Assembly: GCA_022710245.1 (NCBI GenBank)
Contig: JAKLHH010000535.1
Span: forward strand, 1 to 5,874
Reading direction: 5' to 3'
Length of the DNA stretch: 5,874 nt
Origin: Myxococcota bacterium
GTDB taxonomy: Bacteria; Myxococcota; Polyangia; GCA-2747355; JAKLHH01
Under the pieces are notes generated by a model that ran no database searches, had not been told where the DNA came from, and saw only the letters and a list, made by a program, of their open reading frames with translations. A program made the translations under genes and the position numbers. The stretch's first letter is position 1. Each line of letters opens with the position of its first letter. Shown piece by piece: positions 1 to 5,724 of this stretch.

Positions 1-337
1 GCAGCGACCCGGCGAGAGGCAACGCGCCAGCGTCGAGCACCACCACGGTGAGCTCGCCGCCGGGCCGGATCGCGCGGAGCAGCGCCTGCGCGTGGTAGCC
101 AGCCCCGAGCCCGAAGCAGACCACCTGCTCTCCCGGACGCAGCCCGAGCCGCACGATCTCCGCCGCCGCGGCCGCCGCCGGAGCGCGCGCGTCGGCGAGC
201 GGCAGCTCGGTCCCGTCGGCGAGCCGGGCGAGGAGGAGCGGCTCACCGCTGCCCGCGATCGCCCGGCGGAGGCCCGCCGCCTCGGAGCGAGCCGGCTCTC
301 CGGGGAGGGCCGCTCGCGGCGGGCGCAGCGACTCCAT
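1..337 (-). CDS. MAF/MptE-like (DUF115) protein, N-terminal part, cut by window edge
   Basis: The first 112 codons of a leftward gene are visible; the rest lies beyond base 1. The ATG at 337-335 follows the TGA of the upstream mutase-like gene after one base, so translation is probably coupled; only a weak GAG lies ahead of it. The first ~60 residues are Ala/Arg/Pro-rich. Residues 72-104 form a Rossmann-like strand-loop-helix-strand, with GLGAGYH at 76-82, a helix AQALLRAI, then a hydrophobic strand ending in LDAG. This resembles the GLGxGYH motif near the N-terminus of motility-associated-factor (MAF) proteins, which carry a DUF115/MptE-like domain and are implicated in glycosylating flagellin with nonulosonic acids. 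The DUF115 core itself would lie outside the window, so the family call rests on this motif and on the DUF115 domain in the same operon. A small Rossmann-fold methyltransferase is the main alternative. Confidence 0.65.
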   Translation of the reverse strand, partial: MESLRPPRAALPGEPARSEAAGLRRAIAGSGEPLLLARLADGTELPLADARAPAAAAAAEIVRLGLRPGEQVVCFGLGAGYHAQALLRAIRPGGELTVVVLDAGALPLAGSL

Positions 338-338
338 C

Positions 339-1574
339 TCAGCTCAGCTTCTCGCGCAGCAGGCGCAGGAGCACACGCTTGCGGGCGGGGTCGCCGCTCG
401 TCAGCTCGTCCAGGTGCTCGGCGACGATCATCGCCATCCGGATGCAGGTGTCCTTGGAGCAGTAGGCGTGGACGCCGAGGCGGCCGATCGGCACGACCCG
501 GCTCTGCGCCGCGCGCTCGAGCTGCCGCTCGACGAGCTCCAGGTTGCGGCGCGTGCTGACGGGGTAGACGTTCTCCTTGGCGCAGACCCAGCTCTCGAGG
601 AGCGGCCGGCGGAGCACACCCCGGCAGAAGGCCTCGACCTCGGCGCGCCACGCCCGCTCGTCCGGCTGGCCGCGCCAGGGGAACTCGAAGTCGAGGAGCG
701 AGACCTCCGCGTCGACGTGGTACTGCTGGCGGAACTCGACGATGCGGGTGAAGGAGTAGTTGTTGGGGAAGGAGGTCGCGTAGGACGGCATCACGTAGCC
801 GGAGGACGCCACCGCGCCGTAGATGATCGTGGTGTTGATGAAGTCGAGCTCGCCGGAGAGCGGGAGCGTGCTCAGCACCAGGTCCGCCTCCACCGGGTCG
901 CCGTCGACGGTCACGCGCTGAAAGTCCTCGGAGACGGCGGCGGTGCCGCGCACCACGCGCGCGCCGCGGGTCATGCCCTCCCAGAGCGGGTTGTAGTCGC
1001 CCGGGTGCCCCTGCCAGCGGCCGCGGAACATGTCCGGCTTCTCGCGCAGGGTCAGCGTGCGGAAGCGCGCCCACTCGCAGTCCATGTCGCGCGGGTGGAT
1101 CTTCCACTGCTTCAGGTTGTAGTTCTTGACGTAGGTCTCGTAGAGGGTCCACCCCATGCGGCTGACGACGTAGCTCTCGAAGTTGGAGAGGTCGGGCTGG
1201 TCGAGGTTGAGGTGGTAGACCTCGTAGATGGCGCGCTCCGGGTGCGGCAGCTTGAGGATGTTCGAGACGGTCACCGGGAAGTCGTGCGGGTCGTCGAGGG
1301 TCCCGTCCACCGAGAGCGCCGGGTGGTACTCGCGATCGGGCGTCGGCGGTGGCGTCTGCCTCAGGTACTCCTCGAAGACCCGCTGCAGCCGCGGCTCGTC
1401 GGTGTACATGATCTGGGGCCCGAACTCGTAGGGGATGCCCGCGTAGCGCTCGGTCCGCGCGCAGCCGCCGAGCTCGCCCTGCTCGACCACCGTCACGTCG
1501 TCCACCCCGCGCCGCAGGAGCTGCTGGGCCGCCGCGCAGCCGGCCGGCCCTCCGCCGAGGATGATCACCTTCAT
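339..1574 (-). CDS. UDP-galactopyranose mutase-like FAD-dependent protein (divergent)
   Basis: This is a 411-residue protein. The dinucleotide-binding motif GGGPAG (7-12) ends a beta strand, the acidic residue E31 closes the second strand, and GG follows at 36-37: a classical FAD-binding start. Downstream it tracks UDP-galactopyranose mutase (Glf), the flavoenzyme that converts UDP-Galp to UDP-Galf. It has an LY-x4-K-x-Y-x2-KQW block at 144-157, a WQGHP block at 187-191 like the family's YQGIP, FTRIVE like YTRIIE, VYPV like YYPV, and GRL at 364-366 with a tyrosine at 371. Length is slightly above the usual ~370-400. Several residues that are active-site or near-invariant in Glf appear changed (see findings), so the substrate and even the isomerase activity are uncertain. 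It is probably cytoplasmic, with no signal peptide or membrane segment. The start is secure: GGAGG lies 4 bases upstream, and the ATG overlaps the preceding stop as ATGA, indicating translational coupling. Confidence 0.83.
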   Translation of the reverse strand: MKVIILGGGPAGCAAAQQLLRRGVDDVTVVEQGELGGCARTERYAGIPYEFGPQIMYTDEPRLQRVFEEYLRQTPPPTPDREYHPALSVDGTLDDPHDFPVTVSNILKLPHPERAIYEVYHLNLDQPDLSNFESYVVSRMGWTLYETYVKNYNLKQWKIHPRDMDCEWARFRTLTLREKPDMFRGRWQGHPGDYNPLWEGMTRGARVVRGTAAVSEDFQRVTVDGDPVEADLVLSTLPLSGELDFINTTIIYGAVASSGYVMPSYATSFPNNYSFTRIVEFRQQYHVDAEVSLLDFEFPWRGQPDERAWRAEVEAFCRGVLRRPLLESWVCAKENVYPVSTRRNLELVERQLERAAQSRVVPIGRLGVHAYCSKDTCIRMAMIVAEHLDELTSGDPARKRVLLRLLREKLS

Positions 1575-3907
1575 GCAGCCTCCTCACCGGCCGCGCCGGT
1601 CGCGCCGCTCGCGGCGTCCTCTCGCCCGCGCAGCAGCGACTCCACCGCCGCCTCCAGCTCGTCGGTCGTGTTGTCGCGCAGCTCCGTCTGCCCCGGGATC
1701 GCGTGCCAGCGCGTGCCGCGGAAGAGCTGCACGCCCTCCTCGGCGCTGAGCTCGCGCCCCCGGAGGAGCAGCGTCTTGTTGAGCACCAGGTGCCCCGGCT
1801 CCCAGGGGAACCAGTGGCGCTGGGCGCCGAGCGCCGGCTGCCCGTGGCAGGAGTTCGAGAGCACCGTGGGCGTGCCGAGCGCGACGCCGATCGGCCAGAC
1901 CCCGGAGTCCGTCGCGACGAGCACGGTCGCCCGGTGGATCAGGCAGAGATCGTCGAGCAGCCGCTGGCCCGGCCGGTGCGCGGCGTCGAAGAGGCCCGGC
2001 AGCGTCGGGAACGGCGTCCCCGCCGCGTCGCCGATCCGGATCACCTTGAAGCCGCGCGCGAGGTAGCGCCGCGCCAGCTCGACGAAGGGCTCCACGGCGA
2101 CGAAGCGCTCCGGCTCGTGCGTCGCCGGGCAGAAGACATAGCCGGGCTCTCGCACGTGCAGCGCGAGGACGCCATCGTCAGGACCGATGCCGTGCGCCGC
2201 GAGCACCGGCGCGAGCGAGGCCGCGTGCGCCTCGGGGACGCGCAGCCGGGCCCGCTCGGTGTTCTCGATCAGATAGTTCCAGGGGCGCCCGAACGTCGCG
2301 TCGAGGAGGCGCGTGCCGGCAGGCAGCGTGGCCAGCGGCGCCGCCTCGTCGAGGTGGGGGTTGCAGGCGATCAGGTCCTGGTGGAAGGCGATCGACGGAT
2401 CAAAGGCGAGCCCGATCCGCCGCCCGGTGCGCAGCTTGTGCTTGGCGATGGCCACGTGGTCGACCACCGAGTTGCCGAGCGCGGTGGGGATGAAGAGACG
2501 GAACCAGTCGATCGGGCTCTGTGCGTGCATCTTCTGCTGCCTCGCTGCGCTGGTCGTGGTCGGCGCCTGCTCCTCGCGCCCGCCCCCTCGCGCGCCTGCT
2601 CCCTGCCCGTGAGCCGCGAGGGCGCCCTGCGCCTCGCGGTCGCGCTCGGCGAGCACCTCCCGCGCCGCTCGCTCGAGCGTGGCGAGGTCCTGCGCCTCGC
2701 CCCCGGTCAGCCGCGCGCGCAGCCGCGAGAGGCCGGGGCGGCGGGCGGCGCGACCGGCCGCCAGCCCCTCGGCGAGCGCCGCGCGAAACGGCGCCGGGCG
2801 GTCGAGGCCGGCGAGGATGCTCGCCAGCGGCGCCTGGTGAAAGCCGTCGATCCGGGCGCCCCCCTCGCTGCAGTTGAAGAGCCTCCGGCGGTGTCCGAGG
2901 GCGCACGCGCGCTCCTCGAACCAGCGGCGGTGCTCCTCCAGGTCAAGCGAGGTGAGGACGGTGCCGCCGTGGTAGCCCGGCGCGAGGAGCGCACCCACGC
3001 GCTCTGCGCCGGCCTGGCCGGCGCCGTCGGCGTAGGGTCGCGCGCCGACGGCCAGGTCGTGGCCCACCAGGATCAGCGGGTCGCAGCCCAGGCGGACGGC
3101 GAGGCTGAAGGCGCAGGTGGCGACCGAGCCGCCGTTCTCGAGGCGCAGGCGAACGCCGGCGAGCGCCTCCAGCCAGTCGACGTAGACGCGGTTGCCCACG
3201 AACACGGCCCGGGGGCCCGGCAGGGCGAGGAGCTCCGGCGGCGCCGCGACCTCGAGCGCGAGGAGCGAGAGCTCCTCCGTGCGGAGCCCGCCGAGGTGGG
3301 CGCGCGGCGTGACCGCGTCCGAGACGACGACCACGTCAGGAGTGATGCCGCGGGCCGCGAGGGCGCCGGCCGAGCGGTTGTTCGCGATCAGCAGCGCCCG
3401 CCCGTCCAGGCGAAGCAGCGTCTGCATCGCGTCGTCCAGCGAGGGTCCTGCCGAGGCGAGGATCGCCGGGCACCCCGCCAGGCAGCCGTCGAGGCTGCTC
3501 GTCGCCGGGAGTTGCTCGAGCGCCTCCAGGTTCTCCGTCAGCTGCCGCGCCCAGGTGGCGCCGTGCGCGGCGCGGGTCCGGCGGGCCAGCGCCTCCCCGC
3601 GGACCGCCCGCACGACGGCGGCGGCCGTGGCCTCGAAGACGGGGCTCGCGATCGCCACGCCCGCGGGCAGGCAGCGGATCCGCTGCGGGAGCGGGTCGGC
3701 GAGGCGCTCCACCATCGCGGCCAGGGCGGCCGCCTCGCCGGCCCCGGGGCAGACGAGCGCGCTGGCTCTGGCCTCCGCGGGCAACGCCTGCAGGACCGGG
3801 CCCGGCTCGGGGCCGACGACGACGATGAGGTCCCCTGCAGCGGGGCTAGCGGGGTTCGCGGGGTTCGCGGGGTTCGCGGGGCTTCCGGTCTGAGGTCGCA
3901 GATCCAC
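1571..3907 (-). CDS. DUF115 (MAF-like) - TIGR04372-type glycosyltransferase fusion protein
   Basis: From the GTG at 3907 this is a 778-residue two-domain protein. Residues 9-23 are a Pro-Ala-Asn/Ser repeat. Residues 26-115 look like a degenerate copy of the MAF N-terminal Rossmann region. Residues ~145-360 are the DUF115/MptE-like core: AGPSLD (153-158), ITPDVVVVSDA, ENGGSVA (257-263), GHDLA (282-286) and the closing NCSEGGARI (345-353). A charged, Ala/Arg/Gly-rich linker spans ~375-459. Residues 460-778 resemble TIGR04372-family putative glycosyltransferases: LALHVRE (581-587), KVIRIGD (621-627), ATDSGVWPIGVALGTPTVLSN (665-685). The likely role is sugar transfer to flagellin or another surface glycan, on the cytoplasmic side. 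It is first in a three-gene operon. In-frame starts upstream (ATG 3937, TTG 3952) are possible, but the GTG has GAGG 7 bases upstream and fits the sigma-54 promoter geometry. An internal ATG at 2530 could give the second domain alone. Confidence 0.8.
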   Translation of the reverse strand: MDLRPQTGSPANPANPANPASPAAGDLIVVVGPEPGPVLQALPAEARASALVCPGAGEAAALAAMVERLADPLPQRIRCLPAGVAIASPVFEATAAAVVRAVRGEALARRTRAAHGATWARQLTENLEALEQLPATSSLDGCLAGCPAILASAGPSLDDAMQTLLRLDGRALLIANNRSAGALAARGITPDVVVVSDAVTPRAHLGGLRTEELSLLALEVAAPPELLALPGPRAVFVGNRVYVDWLEALAGVRLRLENGGSVATCAFSLAVRLGCDPLILVGHDLAVGARPYADGAGQAGAERVGALLAPGYHGGTVLTSLDLEEHRRWFEERACALGHRRRLFNCSEGGARIDGFHQAPLASILAGLDRPAPFRAALAEGLAAGRAARRPGLSRLRARLTGGEAQDLATLERAAREVLAERDREAQGALAAHGQGAGARGGGREEQAPTTTSAARQQKMHAQSPIDWFRLFIPTALGNSVVDHVAIAKHKLRTGRRIGLAFDPSIAFHQDLIACNPHLDEAAPLATLPAGTRLLDATFGRPWNYLIENTERARLRVPEAHAASLAPVLAAHGIGPDDGVLALHVREPGYVFCPATHEPERFVAVEPFVELARRYLARGFKVIRIGDAAGTPFPTLPGLFDAAHRPGQRLLDDLCLIHRATVLVATDSGVWPIGVALGTPTVLSNSCHGQPALGAQRHWFPWEPGHLVLNKTLLLRGRELSAEEGVQLFRGTRWHAIPGQTELRDNTTDELEAAVESLLRGREDAASGATGAAGEEAA
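1579..1583 (-). promoter_or_regulatory. Ribosome-binding site of the mutase-like gene
   Basis: GGAGG on the minus strand lies 4 bases before the ATG at 1574, inside the last codons of the upstream fusion gene. With the ATGA stop/start overlap at 1571-1574 it indicates coupled translation of the two genes. Confidence 0.65.
3842..3886. repeat. In-frame 9-bp tandem repeat near the fusion gene start
   Basis: Five 9-base units lie end to end: GGGGCTAGC, three perfect GGGGTTCGC, then GGGGCTTCC. On the minus strand they encode a Pro-Ala-Asn/Ser-Pro-Ala run at residues 9-23 of the fusion protein. Each unit is three codons, so copy-number change would alter the length of a flexible tail without breaking the frame. 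Confidence 0.85.
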
Positions 3908-3914
3908 GCGGCCA

Positions 3915-3918
3915 CCTC
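3915..3918 (-). promoter_or_regulatory. Ribosome-binding site supporting the GTG start at 3907
   Basis: GAGG on the minus strand lies 7 bases before the GTG at 3907-3905. The alternative starts at 3937 (ATG) and 3952 (TTG) have no comparable purine-rich site. If transcription starts at ~3909 as the promoter match predicts, this site would not be in the mRNA, so the two lines of evidence agree on the start codon but conflict on mechanism. Confidence 0.4.
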
Positions 3919-3919
3919 G

Positions 3920-3935
3920 AGCAAGCCGCGTGCCC
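3920..3935 (-). promoter_or_regulatory. Candidate sigma-54 (-24/-12) promoter of the leftward glycan operon
   Basis: Read on the minus strand the sequence is GGGCACGCGGCTTGCT. It matches the sigma-54 core TGGCACG-N4-TTGCW except for the first T, with -24 GG and -12 GC correctly spaced. The predicted start is near 3909, two bases before the GTG at 3907. It mirrors the promoter of the divergent radical SAM gene in sequence and in distance to the start codon. If real, the upstream in-frame ATG (3937) and TTG (3952) are not translation starts. Confidence 0.57.
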
Positions 3936-4010
3936 ATCGATCGCCCGTCCAAGCCCGCGGGAGCCGTGGGGCCGCCGCCCGCCTCCCGCCAGCCCCCCGT
4001 CGCCGAGGGC

Positions 4011-4035
4011 GCCAGCGCGTTGACAGCGCGTTGGC
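4011..4035. promoter_or_regulatory. Imperfect 25-bp palindrome, candidate activator-binding site
   Basis: Around a central A at 4023, 10 of 12 base pairs are complementary; the failures are at 4015/4031 and 4020/4026. The centre lies ~89 bp upstream of the predicted rightward start (4112) and ~114 bp upstream of the predicted leftward start (3909). That is the usual range for enhancer-binding proteins that activate sigma-54 promoters. No specific regulator can be named. Confidence 0.4.
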
Positions 4036-4038
4036 AGC
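4017..4038. repeat. Two tandem 11-bp direct repeats overlapping the palindrome
   Basis: GCGTTGACAGC (4017-4027) is followed directly by GCGTTGGCAGC (4028-4038), identical at 10 of 11 positions. The 11-bp period is about one DNA helical turn, so both copies face the same side, as expected for a tandem protein-binding site. Confidence 0.55.
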
Positions 4039-4060
4039 GGGGAGCCGAGAGCCCGCGATC

Positions 4061-4078
4061 ACAGCCTCCACAGCCTCG
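4061..4078. repeat. Two tandem 9-bp repeats in the divergent intergenic region
   Basis: ACAGCCTCC and ACAGCCTCG lie side by side and match at 8 of 9 positions. They sit just upstream of the rightward promoter match. They may be a second protein-binding site or simple replication slippage. Confidence 0.4.
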
Positions 4079-4085
4079 ATCCTCG

Positions 4086-4101
4086 TGGCACGCGCGTTGC
4101 T
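4086..4101 (+). promoter_or_regulatory. Candidate sigma-54 (-24/-12) promoter of the radical SAM gene
   Basis: The sequence TGGCACGCGCGTTGCT matches the established sigma-54 core TGGCACG-N4-TTGCW at every specified position. The -24 GG (4087-4088) and -12 GC (4099-4100) dinucleotides are correctly spaced. The start site would be near 4112, only two bases before the ATG. That is unusually close, and it would leave the GGAG at 4106-4109 untranscribed, so the exact start or the sigma factor remains open. Confidence 0.6.
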
Positions 4102-4113
4102 CGACGGAGCCCC

Positions 4114-5724
4114 ATGCGCGTCCTCCTCGTCTGGCCGAACAAGGAGCAGCCCGGCTCCAAGCCCAACAGCCTCTCCCTGCTGGCGGCCCTGCTCCGCCGC
4201 GCTGGCCACCAGGTGCAGCTCCTCGACACGACCTTCGTCGACCTCGGCTTCGAGGACGCGACCCGCGTCGGGACCCGCGCCCGCATCTTCAAGCCGGTGG
4301 ACTTCAGCGGGCTGGCGATGGAGAAGCAGCGGATCGACCTCGACGCGCTGGTCGATGACGTGCTCCGCGAGCTGCGCCCGGATCTGGTCGCCGTCAGCGC
4401 CCTCTCCGACGAGGTGCCCGTCGGGCTGCGCATCGCGCGACGCGTGAAGGCGCGCCAGCCGGACCTGCCGGTCGTCTGGGGCAACAAGGCCGCCACGCTG
4501 GCGCCGGGGCCGCTCCTCGCCAGCGGCGTGGTGGACTGGGCCTGTGTCGGCGAGGGGATCGCCTTCCTCCCCGAGCTGCTCCGCCGCCTCGAGCACGGCC
4601 GCCCCGTCGACGACCTGCCGAACCTCGCCTGGCGCGACGCCGCCGGCGGGCTGCACGTCAACCCGCTCCTGCCCTACCACGCGGACCTCGACGCGCTGCC
4701 GGTCTTCGACTACTCGATCTACGATCCGCGCCAGCTCCTGAAGCCCTTCGACGGGCGCGCCTACCGCGGCGGCGATCACATGATCGGCTGGGGCTGCCCG
4801 AACCGCTGCACCTACTGCATCAACGACAGCCTGCGCGCGCTCTACGGGCCGAAGGCGGGGCCCCTGCGCCGCTACTCGGTGCCGCGGATCGTGGCCGAGC
4901 TCCGCGAGCTCGCCGAGCGCTGGGGCCTCGAGCTCTACAAGTTCCACGACGAGGACTTCTGCCAGAAGCCGGTCTCGTACCTGCGCGAGCTGGCGCGCGA
5001 GTACCGGCGACAGGTGAGGCTCCCCTTCACCGCGATGGCCAACGCGCGCACGGTGACGCCGGAGAAGGCCGAGCTCCTCGCCAGCATGGGCTGCGCCAGC
5101 GTCAGCCTCGGCTTCGAGTCGGGCAACCTCTGGCTGCGGCGCGAGGTGCTGCACCGCGCGGAGACGCCGGAGCAGATCATCGCGGCGACGCGCCTCCTCA
5201 CCGGCTGCGGCATCCGGACCAGCTCCTTCAACATGCTGGGGCTCCCCTTCGAGACCCGCGCGACGATCATGGAGACGGTGGAGCTGAACCGGGCGGCGGA
5301 GGTCACCTCGCCGAACGCGAACTTCTTCTTCCCCTACGCGGGGAGCGAGCTGCACCGCATCTCCGTCGAGCACGGCTTCTTCACGCCGGACGAGACCGCC
5401 GTCTACCGCAGCGATCGCCCCACCCTGACCCTGCCGGGGATCAGCGCCGGGGAGCTGATCGCGCTCAGGGAGCGCTTCGCGCTCTACGTGAAGCTGCCTC
5501 GCGCCCTCTGGCCCTACCTGCGCCGCTCGGAGCGCGCCGACGAGGTGGGCGCCGCCCTCACCGCCGAGCTCTACCGGCTCTACGACGAGGTGGTGCTCTC
5601 CGGCGACGGCAGCTGGCCGGAGCAGGTCGATCTGGCCCAGGTCACGCGCCGCCTGGAGCTCGCTCGCGCCCGCGCCGGCTCGAGGCCCCCCCTCTCCTTC
5701 GACCTCCCCCCGGTCAGCGCCTGA
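4114..5724 (+). CDS. B12-binding-domain radical SAM protein
   Basis: This is a 536-residue protein. Residues 1-~165 have a cobalamin-binding-type Rossmann domain: the start MRVLLVWPN, a hydrophobic strand LVAVSAL (91-97), PVVWGNKAA (119-127) and VDWACVGEG (140-148), typical of class B radical SAM enzymes. The [4Fe-4S]/SAM motif CxxxCxxC is C228-C232-C235, inside GWGCPNRCTYC. The barrel continues with FHDEDF (278-282), SLGFESGN (331-338), MLGLPFE (374-380) and FFPYAGSELH (405-414), as expected for the family. The C-terminal ~100 residues are unassigned. Such enzymes methylate unactivated carbon or phosphorus centres or rearrange carbon skeletons; the substrate cannot be read from sequence. The divergent glycan operon suggests a sugar, lipid carrier or modified amino acid (inference). 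The ATG is the natural family start, with GGAG 4 bases upstream; no earlier start is needed. It is probably controlled by the sigma-54-like promoter at 4086-4101. Confidence 0.9.
   Translation: MRVLLVWPNKEQPGSKPNSLSLLAALLRRAGHQVQLLDTTFVDLGFEDATRVGTRARIFKPVDFSGLAMEKQRIDLDALVDDVLRELRPDLVAVSALSDEVPVGLRIARRVKARQPDLPVVWGNKAATLAPGPLLASGVVDWACVGEGIAFLPELLRRLEHGRPVDDLPNLAWRDAAGGLHVNPLLPYHADLDALPVFDYSIYDPRQLLKPFDGRAYRGGDHMIGWGCPNRCTYCINDSLRALYGPKAGPLRRYSVPRIVAELRELAERWGLELYKFHDEDFCQKPVSYLRELAREYRRQVRLPFTAMANARTVTPEKAELLASMGCASVSLGFESGNLWLRREVLHRAETPEQIIAATRLLTGCGIRTSSFNMLGLPFETRATIMETVELNRAAEVTSPNANFFFPYAGSELHRISVEHGFFTPDETAVYRSDRPTLTLPGISAGELIALRERFALYVKLPRALWPYLRRSERADEVGAALTAELYRLYDEVVLSGDGSWPEQVDLAQVTRRLELARARAGSRPPLSFDLPPVSA

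Noticed and set aside
414..2066. 550-codon open frame on the plus strand opposite the mutase-like and fusion genes
   Set aside because: Its product is Arg/Val/Ala/Asp/His-rich with no recognisable motif, and it lies antisense to clear protein families. It is the expected antisense shadow in very GC-rich DNA.
3937..3952. ATG at 3937 and TTG at 3952 as starts of the fusion protein
   Set aside because: They lack a good ribosome-binding site and lie at or upstream of the predicted -24 promoter element. The GTG at 3907 fits both the GAGG and the promoter geometry. They cannot be excluded without start mapping.
4020..4025. TTGACA, a perfect sigma-70 -35 box
   Set aside because: No TATAAT-like sequence follows at 16-18 bases (4043-4048 is AGCCGA). 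The hexamer lies inside the palindrome/direct repeats, which explain it better.
1703..4447. 914-codon plus-strand open frame
   Set aside because: It is antisense to the DUF115/glycosyltransferase fusion and runs out of frame into the radical SAM gene. The composition is low-complexity Arg/Ala/Glu and no domain is visible.
3538..5373. 611-codon minus-strand open frame opposite the radical SAM gene
   Set aside because: It is antisense to a gene with an intact CxxxCxxC and full family pattern; its own product has no recognisable features.
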